The notes beneath the pieces were generated by a model, which saw only the letters and a program-made list of their open reading frames with translations, did not search any database and was not told the DNA's origin. Shown one piece after another: positions 17,513-26,488 of a DNA stretch of 64,000 nt; within the stretch, counting starts at the first letter, position 1; every line of letters starts with the position of its first letter. A program made the translations under genes and the position numbers. The stretch is from Aquamicrobium sp. (GTDB taxonomy: Bacteria; Pseudomonadota; Alphaproteobacteria; Rhizobiales; Rhizobiaceae): positions 2,108,001 through 2,172,000 of the forward strand of contig NZ_JAMLIE010000001.1 in NCBI RefSeq assembly GCF_023954335.1. The letters are read 5' to 3'.

Positions 17513-17883
17513 TCGTCGTCGCCCCCATCCGCAATCATGCTTTTTTTAAGAATCCGCAGTTCCAGCGCCTGCTCGGCGACGACCTCCTTGAGATCGCGCG
17601 CCTCCTTGCGCAGAACCTTCACCTCGTCGCTGGTGGCGGCGCGCGCCGTATCCCCGGCAAGCCGCTTCTTGCCGGCTTCCAGGAATTCCTTCGACCAGGT
17701 GTAATAAAGGCTCTCCGCGATCCCCTCGCGCCGGCACAGCGCCGCGATCGACTCTTCGCCGCGCAAGCCCTCCAGCACGATGCGGATCTTCTCCTCGGCC
17801 GAATATTGCTTGCGGGTTGCGCGGCGGATGTCTTTGATGACCTGCTCTGCCGGCGCTTTCCCGGTTCCGGATTTCTGTCTCAT
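17509..17883 (-). CDS. IS3-family transposase OrfA
   Basis: A 124-residue OrfA: HTH region KQYSAEEKIRIVLEGLRGEE with AALCRREGIAESLYYTWSKE, followed by a charged coiled coil (DEVKVLRKEARDLKEVVAEQ, ALELRILKKS). It lies directly upstream of orfB on the minus strand with ATGA-type overlap. A run of six A/T bases (CTTTTTTTAAG on the plus strand at 17540-17550) near its end is the likely slippery site for making an OrfAB fusion. Confidence 0.87.
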   Translation of the reverse strand: MRQKSGTGKAPAEQVIKDIRRATRKQYSAEEKIRIVLEGLRGEESIAALCRREGIAESLYYTWSKEFLEAGKKRLAGDTARAATSDEVKVLRKEARDLKEVVAEQALELRILKKSMIADGGDDE

Positions 17884-17931
17884 CTTCGCTCCTTTGAAAG
17901 GCTACGATGAACCAGAAATCCTCCGTTCTCA

Positions 17932-18420
17932 GTTAAGCCGATTTGGTCCCATCAGTGCTGACGCCGGACAGCGCCCCGCCGCCGTCCGCACCGCCTGACG
18001 CGGAGACTTGCCTCCCAGGGCAGGGATCGGCGCGTCCAGCGTTTCGCGATAGTGCCTGTCCATATGGTCCCGCAGGATCTGGCGGGCGATTTCGGACGGG
18101 ATTTCGTCGGCGCCCCCCTGGGGCCGGTCGTTGCGGTGTTCGTCTCGCATCTGCTCGACTGTGCGGATCGTGGTCAGCGGCTGTTTCAGCAGTTCACCAC
18201 AGATCTCTGTAACCAGCGCCTCGACCTTCGCCGCGCGCCTGGTGGAGTTGACGTTCACGAGCAGCATCTTGCCCGTCAGTTCCAGCGAGCCCAGGACGGT
18301 GGCGCCCTCCATCTGCGTGTCCAGCATGATGCCGCCGCCCGCCTTGCTGCCCCGCCGCTTGCGCGGGGCCAGCCAGTTCCAGAACTTCGGTCCTTCCGGC
18401 AGGAAAGCCTTCACCGTCTT
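17932..18420 (-). pseudogene. Hypothetical protein, both ends damaged
   Basis: A minus-strand frame reads FLPEGPKFWNWLAPRKRRGS, MEGATVLGSLELTGKMLLVN, then VEALVTEICGELLKQPLTTI and PALGGKSPRQAVRTAAGR. It is clearly protein-coding in character, and the closing PALGGKSPRQA motif is seen at the C-terminus of larger cytosolic proteins whose name I cannot give with certainty. Homology to such a tail stops at AAGR, about 40 bp before the IS3 end, and the upstream half is replaced near 18410 by a plus-strand gene. Treat it as a remnant. Confidence 0.5.
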
Positions 18421-18850
18421 CCTCGCATTGACGGCACCCGGAATCGCCGCCGCGCAGAGCACCGCGCATGACGGTCATGCCGCTTCGACACTGGAGATCG
18501 TGCTGAACGATGGCGCCAAATGGCAGGGCGACCAGAACATGCTTACCGGCATGGGCGCGATCCACGCCACCATGACCGCCAATCTCGAGGCGATCCACGC
18601 CGGAAACCTGTCGGCGGAGGCCGCCCGCGGGATGGCCGCCGACGTACAGAAGCGGGTCGATTTCATGGTCGAGAACTGCGTGCTGGAACCCGAGGTGGAC
18701 GAGCAGTTCCATATCGTGCTTGGCGAGGTGATGACCGGCATCTCGGCGCTGGAGGAAGATGAGGTCGAACCGGGCGCGGTGAGCATCGTTCAGGCGCTGA
18801 ATGCCTACGGCGAGCATTTCGAGCATCCCGGCTGGCAGAGCATCGAGTGA
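18405..18850 (+). pseudogene. Exported small helical protein, start codon lost
   Basis: The frame encodes a signal peptide-like stretch RKAFTVFLALTAPGIAAAQ, then a His-containing linker (STAHDGHA). A helical domain follows: LNDGAKWQGDQNMLTGMGAI, then ADVQKRVDFMVENCVLEPEV and FHIVLGEVMTGISALE. It resembles periplasmic proteins found with metal-resistance loci. No ATG, GTG or TTG stands before the signal peptide in frame until well inside the antisense remnant, so the true start was lost at the junction near 18405. Confidence 0.55.
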
Positions 18851-19263
18851 GGCCACGGCCAAAACCATGGACCGGCGCGGCCTCACGCTTGCGCCGGCCT
18901 TGTCTTGCACGGGCAGCGCCCTTCCAGCAGGTCGGCATCGGCAGCCAGCGCGGCACGCACACCCGCTGGCAGCTGGTCACGAACGACGGGACTGGCGCGC
19001 CGACGCTCACCGACATGGGTGCGAGTTTCGCCATCGCCACGGGAGGCGTGCTGACCCTGTTCATCGCCGCCCCGCCGAACGGCAGCTCCGTCTGGGTGCG
19101 CGTCGTCGACGAAGTTTCGGGCGCGGTCTTCGAGCAGGAGATCACCGCCGATCTGCCCGCCGCGACCCAGTTCTTGTCGCCGAGGCTGTTCATGAACACC
19201 GGAGCAACGGCCGCCGCCGTCGCCTTCGACTGCGCCGGGGGCTATGTCGAGACGGACTTTTGA
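18847..19263 (+). pseudogene. C-terminal fragment of a phage-tail-like structural protein
   Basis: From about residue 27 the frame reads VGIGSQRGTHTRWQLVTNDG, then MGASFAIATGGVLTLFIAAP, WVRVVDEVSGAVFEQEITAD and LFMNTGATAAAVAFDCAGGY, ending VETDF. This beta-rich pattern (WQL..NDG..AP....MG..F and FMN.G.TAAAVA.D..G.YVETD) is typical of the end of tail or receptor-binding proteins from alphaproteobacterial prophages. The first 26 codons are likely unrelated sequence. No other phage gene is nearby, so it is a relic. Confidence 0.5.
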
Positions 19264-19436
19264 TTTGTAGGCAGAGACTGCCGGTCCGATTCACGGCTGC
19301 AAAGAGCGGAATGGATTCGCTGCAAAAGATGATGGCAGGTGCTGGCGCGTCTGTGGTGCGCGCGCCCGATCGAGGCTGGCATTGGGGTCGAAAGGCGCCG
19401 AGGCGCCCGAGATCAGCGGATTGCGGACCTCGCATC

Positions 19437-19496
19437 TTGACAGACATGCTTCCGTCAATCAGATATATGTAATTACTCACTCACTTATCAACGTCC
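19437..19496 (+). promoter_or_regulatory. Candidate promoter of the TetR-exporter operon
   Basis: TTGACA (19437-19442) is followed after about 20 bases by the AT-rich GATATATGTAAT. The stretch ATTACTCACTCACTTA just before the TetR start has repeated ACTC units that could be the regulator's site. No clear dyad is seen, so the operator remains uncertain. Confidence 0.4.
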
Positions 19497-20093
19497 ATGC
19501 GAAAGCCAGCAGAGCGGCGCAAGGCCGAGATTGTCACCGTAGTTCTCGCTCTGGCCGACAGGATCGGGCCGGACCGGGTGACGACCGGGGCGGTGGCTAC
19601 GGCAATCGGGGTGACGCAGGCGGCGTTGTTCCGGCATTTTCCCACCAAGGCCGCGCTGTGGCAGGCCGTTGCCGAACATGTCGCCGAAGGGCTGGCAGCG
19701 GCTTGGGAGGACGCCCTCAGCCGCGACGATGGGCCGATTGACCGGCTGCGCGCGCTGATCGCGGCGCAATTCGCACAGATCGCCGCGACCCCAGCGCTGC
19801 CGATGCTACTGTTCTCGCGCGAGCTGAACGTCACCAACGCGGAACTGCGCGCCACGTTTCATGGCTTGCTGACGGCCTTTCGCGGCTTGCTCGCGCGCGA
19901 GGTCTGCGCCGGGCAGCAAGCGGGCATTCTGCACGGCGACATCGAGACTGTGGATGCGGCGGTGCTGCTGACCTCGCTGGTGCAGGGGGTGGCGATCCGC
20001 TGGGCGCTGGGTGCGCGCGATTTCGACCTGCAGGGTGAGGGGTTGCGGCTGCTCGAGGTGCAATTGCGGCTTCTGGCCGCAGAAAGGGAATAG
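19497..20093 (+). CDS. TetR-family regulator of the exporter operon
   Basis: A 198-residue TetR protein. The N-terminal HTH has RIGPDRVTTGAVATAIGVTQ with AALFRHFPTKAALWQAV (residues 22-60). The C-terminal ligand domain is typical of AcrR-like regulators. It starts the operon (HlyD, FtsX, ATPase, small membrane protein, P1B-4 ATPase), with the next gene three bases downstream, so it likely autoregulates the whole unit. The ligand is unknown. Confidence 0.85.
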   Translation: MRKPAERRKAEIVTVVLALADRIGPDRVTTGAVATAIGVTQAALFRHFPTKAALWQAVAEHVAEGLAAAWEDALSRDDGPIDRLRALIAAQFAQIAATPALPMLLFSRELNVTNAELRATFHGLLTAFRGLLAREVCAGQQAGILHGDIETVDAAVLLTSLVQGVAIRWALGARDFDLQGEGLRLLEVQLRLLAAERE

Positions 20094-20096
20094 GCG

Positions 20097-21242
20097 ATGC
20101 GGCGCGTCTGGCTTTTCGGATTGCTTGCGGCGCTGGCGATCGCGGCGGGCTTCCTGTTCCTGACCGAAAGGCCGCTGACGGTCACGGTCGCGCAGCCCGA
20201 AAGCGATGTGGCCCTGCGCATCTACGGGCTTGGGACGGTGGAGGCGCGCATCCTCAGCCGCGTGGGGTTCGAGGTCGGCGGGGCGTTGACGGCGTTTGCG
20301 GTCGATGCCGGCGACCGGGTGGCACCGGGTCAGGAAATGGCCAGCCTGCACGCCGCCGAACAGGAGGCGCGCGTGGCTCGCGCCCGCGCTGCGGTGGCGG
20401 CCAATGAGGCCAATCTCGCCAAGGCCGATGCCGCCGTCGTGCGCGCCCGCGCAGTCCTGGCGCAGCGCGAGGCGGCGAACCGCCGCCAGCAGGGGCTGGC
20501 GCAGCGCGATGTCACCTCGATCCAGCGCGCCGAGGAGGCGCAGCGCGACGAGGACGTGGCGCGCGCCGATCTGGCGGTAGCCGAGGCCGATGTCGCGGTG
20601 ATCCGGGCGCAGGGCATGGATGCCGCGGCAGCCCTGCGGCAGGAGGAAACCCTGCTGGCCCATCACCGCCTGATCGCCCCCTATGACGCACTGGTCGTCG
20701 CCCGCCATGCCGAGGCGGGAACCGTGGTCAAGGCCGGCGATCCGGTCCTGACCCTGATCGACCCGGCCTCGATCTGGATCCAGGCCTATGTCGACGAGGA
20801 ACGCGCCGGTCAGCTTACCCTTGGCCAGCCCGGAACCATCCGACTGCGCTCGCAGCCCGCGGCCGAGTTTCACGGCACCATCGCCCGCATCGGTATCGAA
20901 AGCGACCGGGTGAACGAGGAACGCCGCGTCTGGCTGACCTGCGCCGATTGCCCGGCCGAGATGTTCCTTGGCGAACAGGCCGAGGTGCGCATCCTGACCG
21001 GCACCCGCGCGACCGCGCTGATGGTGCCCGAACTGGCGATCACCGGCTTTGACGGGCATCGCGGCACGGTCTGGACGGTTGCGGACGGGCGCCTGACCCG
21101 CGCGGAACTGGCCTTCGGTGCCCGTGACGATCGCGGCCGGGTCGAGGTCACGGGTGGGTTGCCGGACGGCGCCGTGATCGTGGCCCGGGTGCCGAAGGGC
21201 GCGACCGAGGGACGGCGGGCGCGGATCGCGGAGGCGCCATGA
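20097..21242 (+). CDS. Periplasmic adaptor (HlyD/RND membrane-fusion protein)
   Basis: A 381-residue membrane-fusion protein with an N-terminal membrane anchor (VWLFGLLAALAIAAGFLFL, residues 4-22). The first barrel-sandwich half is YGLGTVEARILSRVGFEVGG. A long alpha-helical hairpin rich in Ala, Arg and Glu spans about residues 85-185. The second lipoyl half is HHRLIAPYDALVVARHAEAG, followed by beta-barrel domains. It overlaps the permease gene by ATGA. Together with the FtsX-type permease and ATPase it forms a DevBCA/MacAB-like export assembly; any outer-membrane channel must come from elsewhere. Confidence 0.87.
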   Translation: MRRVWLFGLLAALAIAAGFLFLTERPLTVTVAQPESDVALRIYGLGTVEARILSRVGFEVGGALTAFAVDAGDRVAPGQEMASLHAAEQEARVARARAAVAANEANLAKADAAVVRARAVLAQREAANRRQQGLAQRDVTSIQRAEEAQRDEDVARADLAVAEADVAVIRAQGMDAAAALRQEETLLAHHRLIAPYDALVVARHAEAGTVVKAGDPVLTLIDPASIWIQAYVDEERAGQLTLGQPGTIRLRSQPAAEFHGTIARIGIESDRVNEERRVWLTCADCPAEMFLGEQAEVRILTGTRATALMVPELAITGFDGHRGTVWTVADGRLTRAELAFGARDDRGRVEVTGGLPDGAVIVARVPKGATEGRRARIAEAP

Positions 21243-22372
21243 ACCTCGCACTGAAGGACATCCGCCACGGACTGTTTCGGTTCGTGCTGACCTGTTTCGG
21301 GCTGGGGCTCTTGATGACCGTGGTTCTGGCGATGATTGGCATCTACAACGGCCTCGTCTCGGACGCGCTGGCGGTGGTGAAGGCGCCCGTGGCCGATGTC
21401 TGGGTGGTGGAGGCCGGAACCAAGGGCCCCTTCGCCGAAGCCTCCAGCATTCCTGCCGACACCCGCGATGCGGTGGCGCGGATGCCCGGCGTGGCCGAAG
21501 CCGGCGCGGTCAACTACCAGAACGTCGAGGCGCCTCATGGCGGGCGCACGCTGCGCCTCTACGTCATCGGCTACGAGCCGGGCCGTCCCGGCGGGCCGCA
21601 GGCAATCGCCGAGGGGCGCGGCATCGGCGCCAGTCATTTCGAGATGTTGGCCGACCGCAAGACCGGCCTTTCGCCCGGCGAGACGATCCGCCTCGGACGC
21701 GACCGCTTCATCGTCGTCGGGCTGGTCGAAGGGGCGATGAACTCAGGCGGCGATCCGGCGGTCTATGTGACGCTGGCCGACGCGATGGCGCTGCAAACCG
21801 AACTCGACCCGGCGGCCCAGCGGGTGCAGGCAGCGCGCGGCGCCGTTTCCGTCAAGTCCGCATCGGTCGCCGCCGTGATCGCCCGCATGGCGCCGGGGGC
21901 CGATGTCGAGCTGCTGGCCGCGACCGTGCGCCAGTGGAAGCACCTCGCCGCCATGACCCAAGCGGAACAGGAGGAACTGCTGCTCGCCTCGGTGGTGGAC
22001 AAGGCGCGCCGCCAGATCGGGCTGTTCCTCGGCATCCTGCTTTCCGTCAGCGCCGTGGTGATCGCGCTGATCATCTACACAATGACCATGGAGAAGCTGA
22101 AGCAGATCGCCACCTTGAAACTGATCGGAGCCCCCGACAGGACCATCATCGCGCTGATCGTGCAGCAGGCGCTGATCCTCGGCGCCTCGGGCTGGGCGAT
22201 CGGCCTGCTGCTCATCCTGACCGTCAAGGACTACTTCCCCCGCCGCGTGGTGCTGGAGCCGTTCAACGTCATGGTCCTTGCCGGCATCATTGCCGCCGTC
22301 TGCCTTCTGTCCTCCGCGCTCGGCGTGCGGGCGGCGATGAAGGTCGATCCGGCCACCGCGCTCGGGAGCTGA
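21239..22372 (+). CDS. FtsX-type ABC permease (DevC-like)
   Basis: A 377-residue protein with one N-terminal membrane segment (about 15-38), a periplasmic MacB-PCD-like domain (about 40-240), and three C-terminal membrane segments. These begin at IGLFLGILLSVSAVVIALII, IIALIVQQALILGASGWAIG and VMVLAGIIAAVCLLSSALGV. The cytosolic EKLKQIATLKLIGAPD loop is the FtsX coupling motif. It ends two bases before the ATPase start. Mechanotransmission-type transporters of this kind expel small molecules or lipids via a periplasmic adaptor; the substrate here is not known. Confidence 0.85.
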   Translation: MNLALKDIRHGLFRFVLTCFGLGLLMTVVLAMIGIYNGLVSDALAVVKAPVADVWVVEAGTKGPFAEASSIPADTRDAVARMPGVAEAGAVNYQNVEAPHGGRTLRLYVIGYEPGRPGGPQAIAEGRGIGASHFEMLADRKTGLSPGETIRLGRDRFIVVGLVEGAMNSGGDPAVYVTLADAMALQTELDPAAQRVQAARGAVSVKSASVAAVIARMAPGADVELLAATVRQWKHLAAMTQAEQEELLLASVVDKARRQIGLFLGILLSVSAVVIALIIYTMTMEKLKQIATLKLIGAPDRTIIALIVQQALILGASGWAIGLLLILTVKDYFPRRVVLEPFNVMVLAGIIAAVCLLSSALGVRAAMKVDPATALGS

Positions 22373-22373
22373 C

Positions 22374-23066
22374 ATGGCGCTTGGCGACACCCTGATCGAG
22401 GTTGCGGGCGTGGCCAAGCATTTCGGCGAGGGCGAGACCCGCGTCGATGCCCTGCGCGCCGTCGATCTGACCGTGCGCGCCGGCGAGGTGATCGCGCTGC
22501 TTGGCCCCTCCGGTTCCGGCAAGACCACGCTTCTGAACATCATCGGCTGCATCCTTGCTCCCTCCTCGGGAAGGGTGGTGCTGGACGCAGAGCCGGTGTT
22601 CGACGGCAGATGGCTGCGGCGCGACTTGCGACGCCTCAGGCTCGACAAGATCGGTTTCATTTTTCAGGCGCACAATCTCCTGCCGTTCCTGACCGCCGAG
22701 GAGAATGTCGCCGTCGTCCTCGACCTCGCCAGGCGGCCCGCCGACGAAGCCCGGTCACGGGCGCGTGAATTGCTGGACTATCTCGAGGTCGGTCACCGGG
22801 CGAAGGTCAAGCCGGCGCTCTTGTCGGGCGGCGAGGCGCAGCGCGTGGCGATCGCCCGCGCGCTCGCCAACCGGCCCCGCATCATCCTCGCCGACGAGCC
22901 GACCGCCGCGCTGGACAGCGCACGCGCCGGGTTGGTGATGGACTTGTTGCGCAAGCTGGCCGTCGAGCAGCAGGCCTGCATCGTCACCGTGACGCATGAC
23001 GAAAAGATCTTCGACCGTTTCGACCGCCTGATCCACTTGCGCGACGGCCGCCTGGCCGCCGCCTGA
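22374..23066 (+). CDS. ABC exporter ATPase (DevA/LolD/MacB-like)
   Basis: A 230-residue nucleotide-binding protein. It has Walker A GPSGSGKTTLL (about 43-53), Q-loop FIFQAHNLLPFLT, signature LLSGGEAQRVAIARAL, Walker B IILADEPTAALD, and an H-loop His in VTVTHDEKIF. All catalytic motifs are intact. The size and motif spacing match the MacB/LolD class that pairs with FtsX permeases. Confidence 0.9.
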   Translation: MALGDTLIEVAGVAKHFGEGETRVDALRAVDLTVRAGEVIALLGPSGSGKTTLLNIIGCILAPSSGRVVLDAEPVFDGRWLRRDLRRLRLDKIGFIFQAHNLLPFLTAEENVAVVLDLARRPADEARSRARELLDYLEVGHRAKVKPALLSGGEAQRVAIARALANRPRIILADEPTAALDSARAGLVMDLLRKLAVEQQACIVTVTHDEKIFDRFDRLIHLRDGRLAAA

Positions 23067-23082
23067 GCTTCGGAGGAACCCC

Positions 23083-23460
23083 ATGAGCCGCCGCCCCCTC
23101 TCACTGACCATCGCCGCGGCCGTCGCCGTGATCTTCGGCCTCTTGACCATCGTTTCGGGAGGTCGTGCGCTCTTCGGCGGCGTCGACATGGGCGCGGTGG
23201 TGCCCTTCGTGCTATGGTTCAACTTCGGCGCCGGGTTCGCCTATGTTCTGGCCGGGATCGGACTCTGGCGCGGCGGGGCTTGGGCGCCGATGCTGGCGCT
23301 TGGCATTGCCGTGGCGACGGCGCTAGTCTTCGTCGCCTTCCTCTGGCATGTCCTGACGGGCGGCGCCTGGGAGGCGCGCACCATGGGCGCGATGATCCTG
23401 CGCACCGGCATCTGGACCGCCATCGCGGCGCTTGCGTTGCGGGGCAAGAAGCCCACCTGA
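23083..23460 (+). CDS. Small four-helix membrane protein
   Basis: A 125-residue hydrophobic protein with four predicted membrane helices, beginning around residues 8, 42, 66 and 98, and a short basic tail. A GGAGG ribosome site precedes the ATG. I do not recognise a named family; similar small proteins accompany cation transporters in alphaproteobacteria. It lies between the exporter ATPase and the P1B-4 ATPase in the same direction, so it is probably co-transcribed. Confidence 0.7.
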   Translation: MSRRPLSLTIAAAVAVIFGLLTIVSGGRALFGGVDMGAVVPFVLWFNFGAGFAYVLAGIGLWRGGAWAPMLALGIAVATALVFVAFLWHVLTGGAWEARTMGAMILRTGIWTAIAALALRGKKPT

Positions 23461-23506
23461 ACGAATCTCGAACCCAGCCAGCACTTGCGCCAGCCCGGAG
23501 CCTGAC

Positions 23507-25510
23507 ATGAAGCGATCCCTGCCCGTGGACCTGTCGCTGGTCCTCTCGCTCGCCACCGTTCTCGGCATGGCGATGGCCGTGGCCGGACGGTGGCCCGCGC
23601 ACGAGCTTCTTGGCGCCTTGCTGGCTCCGGGGCTGGCGCTCGTCTATCTGGCGGGCGGGTTTCCGACCGCCTGGCGCGCGGTTTCGGAACTCTGGCGCGA
23701 GCATGTGCTCGACATCGACCTACTGATGATCGCCGCCGCAATCGCTGCGGCGGTGGTCGGCGCGCCGTTCGAGGGCGCGGTGCTGCTGACGCTGTTCAGC
23801 ATCTCCACCACGCTCGAGGAGCGCGCGCTCGGCCGGGCGCGGCGCGCCATCGAGGCGCTGATGGCGCTGCGCCCCGAGACGGCGCTGCGCAGGACTGCGG
23901 GCGGCGTCATCGAGGAAGTCGCCGCCGGGCAACTGGCCGTCGGCGACGTGGTGGTGCTGCGGCCCGGCGCCCGGGTGCCCACCGACGGCGTGATCCTCGC
24001 CGGTCGCGGCGGCGTCGACGAGGCCAACATCACCGGCGAATCCATGCCCGTCTCGAAAGAGCCGGGCGCGCAGGTATTCGAGGCCACGGTCAACTTGGAC
24101 GGCGTGATGGAGATGAGCGTCGCCAAGACGGTCGGCGACAGCACCATCGCCCGGATGATCCGGCTGGTGACCGAGGCGCAGGCCGCCCGCGCGCCCTCCG
24201 AACGGTTCAGCGAATGGTTCGGCCAGCGCTATACCGTCGTGGTCATGGCCGGGGCAGTGATCGCCTTCGCCGCCTTCTGGGGACTGGGCCGCGACTGGGA
24301 GCAAGCGCTTTACCGGGCGGCGACGCTGCTGGTCGCGGCCAGCCCCTGCGCCATCGTCATCTCGGTCCCGGCCGCGATCCTGTCGGCGCTCTCGGCGGCG
24401 GCACGCGGCGGCGTGCTCTTCAAGGGCGGCGCCGCGCTGGAAACCCTGGCCGCCGTCGATACCTTCGCCTTCGACAAGACCGGCACCCTGACCAACGGCC
24501 GCGCGGAGGTGACGCGGGTGGTGGCGCTCGATGGCGACGAGGCCGGCTTCCTGTCGTTGCTGGCCGGGCTGGAGGCCGGGTCCGAACACCATATCGCCGC
24601 CGCCATCGCCCGCGAGGCCGGGGCGCGCGGGCTTCAGGTGGCGAAGGTCGTGGACGCAACGGCGCGGCCCGGGTTCGGCATCCTCGGGCGGGACGAGGAC
24701 GGCCCCCTCTGGGCCGGCAACCCCTATCTGGCCGAGGAGATGGGCGCCCGGATCGACCGGCACGAGCTTCGCGCGCTGGCGGATACGGCGCAGACCGTGG
24801 TCTATCTGGGGCGCGGCCAGAGGGTTCTCGGCGCCGTCTGCGTCGCGGACGAGGCGAGGCCGAGTTCGGCCGCCGCCCTGGCCGCCCTGCGCCGGGGCGG
24901 GGTTCGCCGCATCGTGATGATGACCGGGGATCGTCGTCCGGTGGCGCTGCGGATCGGCGGCGAACTGGGGCTTGCGCCAGACGAGATCCATGCCGGGATG
25001 CTGCCCGAGGACAAGGTGCGCCAGATTGCCGATCTGACCCGAGACGGCAAGGTCGCCTTCGTCGGCGACGGCGTGAACGACGCGGCGGCGCTCGCCCGCG
25101 CCGATGTCGGCATCGCCATGGGCGCCGCCGGCTCGGAGGTCGCGCTTCAGGCCGCCGATGTGGCGCTCTTGTCCGAGGACATGGAGCGGCTGGCCGACGC
25201 GCATCGCCTGTCGCGACGCGCTTCCGCCGTCATCCGTCAGAATCTGGTCTTCGCCATCGGTGCCATGCTGGTGCTGGTCACCGGCGGCCTCTTCTTCGAC
25301 CTGCCGCTGCCCTTGGCGGTGATCGGCCATGAGGGCGGCACGGTGCTGGTGGTGCTGAACGGGCTGCGGCTGCTCTCGGACCCGATCCGCCGGCCGAAGC
25401 CGCGGGCTGAGCCGACTGCGGCGCCAGTCATCTCACCACGAGCGGCGACAACGACGCAGTACAGCGGCGATGATCCGACCCGCCCCGAGCCGGTGCGCGA
25501 GACCGGGTAG
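23507..25510 (+). CDS. P1B-4-type heavy-metal-transporting ATPase (first of two)
   Basis: A 667-residue P-type ATPase with no N-terminal metal-binding domain, as usual for P1B-4. The actuator motif ITGESMPVSK, the membrane motif SPC (279-281, instead of CPC), the phosphorylation loop DKTGTLTNG (Asp323) and the hinge GDGVNDAAAL are all present. The helix-8 motif HEGGT starts at residue 608. SPC plus HEGG[ST] define P1B-4 pumps, which export cobalt, iron(II) or related divalent ions. ATG 23507 is chosen because CCCGGAG stands upstream; earlier in-frame starts lie inside the previous gene. The last 40 or so residues are Pro/Arg-rich and variable. A close paralogue lies at 39488. Confidence 0.9.
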   Translation: MKRSLPVDLSLVLSLATVLGMAMAVAGRWPAHELLGALLAPGLALVYLAGGFPTAWRAVSELWREHVLDIDLLMIAAAIAAAVVGAPFEGAVLLTLFSISTTLEERALGRARRAIEALMALRPETALRRTAGGVIEEVAAGQLAVGDVVVLRPGARVPTDGVILAGRGGVDEANITGESMPVSKEPGAQVFEATVNLDGVMEMSVAKTVGDSTIARMIRLVTEAQAARAPSERFSEWFGQRYTVVVMAGAVIAFAAFWGLGRDWEQALYRAATLLVAASPCAIVISVPAAILSALSAAARGGVLFKGGAALETLAAVDTFAFDKTGTLTNGRAEVTRVVALDGDEAGFLSLLAGLEAGSEHHIAAAIAREAGARGLQVAKVVDATARPGFGILGRDEDGPLWAGNPYLAEEMGARIDRHELRALADTAQTVVYLGRGQRVLGAVCVADEARPSSAAALAALRRGGVRRIVMMTGDRRPVALRIGGELGLAPDEIHAGMLPEDKVRQIADLTRDGKVAFVGDGVNDAAALARADVGIAMGAAGSEVALQAADVALLSEDMERLADAHRLSRRASAVIRQNLVFAIGAMLVLVTGGLFFDLPLPLAVIGHEGGTVLVVLNGLRLLSDPIRRPKPRAEPTAAPVISPRAATTTQYSGDDPTRPEPVRETG

Positions 25511-25528
25511 CGGGTCGTCAGGCGCGGT

Positions 25529-26488
25529 TCAGCCGGGCGCGGCGTCGCCGCCGAACAGGGCGCCGATGGCGCGGGGTCGGATGCCCTCCGCCTCGCGCAT
25601 CAGAAACAGCGCGTCGAGGCGCAGGCGCGCCGCCAGGTCCCCGCCTGCCCGGGGACCCAGCACCATCAGCGCGGTCGCCCAGGCATCGGCCCTGGCGCAG
25701 CTGCGGGCAAGGACGGTGACCGAGGCGGCGGAAGCCCGCAACGGTGCGCCGTGCCCGGGGTCCATGGTATGCGAGAGGCTCTGCCCCCGAACCTCGACGC
25801 GGTGACGGTAGTCGCCGGAAGTCGCGACGGCACAATCCTCGAGCGCGAGGATCGAATGCGCCGCGCGTCGCTCCGGGTCGGGAGCTTCGACCGCGACGGC
25901 CCACGGGCTGCCGTCGGGGCGCAGCCCGGTGGCGCGCATCTCGCCGTCGATTCCGGTCAGCGCGGCGGTGATGCCGTGGTCGTGCAGGGTTTCGGTCAGC
26001 CGATCGACGCCGTAGCCCTTGGCGATGGCGTTGAGATCGAGCGCAATGGGAGCCCGTTTGCGCACAAGCTGGCCGTCGATATCCAGCACCTCATGCGCGG
26101 GGCGCCGGGGCGCGGCCATGACGGCGCGGATCGCCCCAGCCTCGGCCGCCTCGGGTCCGAAACCCCAGGCGCGCACGGCATCGCCCATGCCGATGTCGAA
26201 GGCGCCCCCCGAGGCGCGGCCGATCTCCAGCGCCAGCCGCAGCACCTCGGCAAGCCGGGCCGGGATGGCGCACCATTCGTCCAAAGGGGCGCGGTTCAGC
26301 CGCATCAGCGCGCTGTCCGGCTTCCAGGTGGACATCTGTGCGTCCACCTCATCGACGGCGGCCTGCAGCGCCGCGCGCAGCGGGTCCGGATCGAAGCCGG
26401 GCGCCGCGTGGAACACGGCTTGCCAGCGCGTACCCATGGTCGGGCCGTTGAGTGCGTGGCGGACCGGATCAGAAGACATCTTCGACAT
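25529..26488 (-). CDS. apbE: FAD:protein FMN transferase
   Basis: A 319-residue ApbE protein. The N-terminal GPTMGTRWQ, the central GYGVDRLTE.L...GI, the FAD-contacting ATSGDYRHR, the HTMDP metal/nucleotide motif and the C-terminal CARADAWATALMVLG (Mg-binding Asp/Thr) are all recognisable. The enzyme attaches FMN from FAD to a Ser/Thr in a D..[ST]GA[ST] motif. Such a motif occurs in the DUF2271 protein two genes upstream. The start overlaps the PepSY-reductase gene by 20 bases with GAGGGA before it. No signal peptide or lipobox is visible, which is unusual for an enzyme modifying a periplasmic target. Confidence 0.92.
   Translation of the reverse strand: MSKMSSDPVRHALNGPTMGTRWQAVFHAAPGFDPDPLRAALQAAVDEVDAQMSTWKPDSALMRLNRAPLDEWCAIPARLAEVLRLALEIGRASGGAFDIGMGDAVRAWGFGPEAAEAGAIRAVMAAPRRPAHEVLDIDGQLVRKRAPIALDLNAIAKGYGVDRLTETLHDHGITAALTGIDGEMRATGLRPDGSPWAVAVEAPDPERRAAHSILALEDCAVATSGDYRHRVEVRGQSLSHTMDPGHGAPLRASAASVTVLARSCARADAWATALMVLGPRAGGDLAARLRLDALFLMREAEGIRPRAIGALFGGDAAPG

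Larger units (their letters stand above)
16494..17931 (-). mobile_element. Intact IS3-family element
   Basis: Ends begin TGAGCTAACGGAGG at 16494 and, on the other strand, TGAGAACGGAGG from 17931 inward. The repeats align along about 25 bases with a small gap (AACGGAGG and TCTGGT.CATC shared). Both orfA and orfB are complete. The flanking three or four bases differ on the two sides, so no target duplication is left, which suggests recombination or deletion at one side after insertion. Confidence 0.8.

Noticed and set aside
23720..25330. A 536-codon minus-strand frame antisense to the P1B-4 ATPase
   Set aside because: Shadow of the ATPase; the translation is rich in Arg, Gly, His and Asp and resembles no protein.
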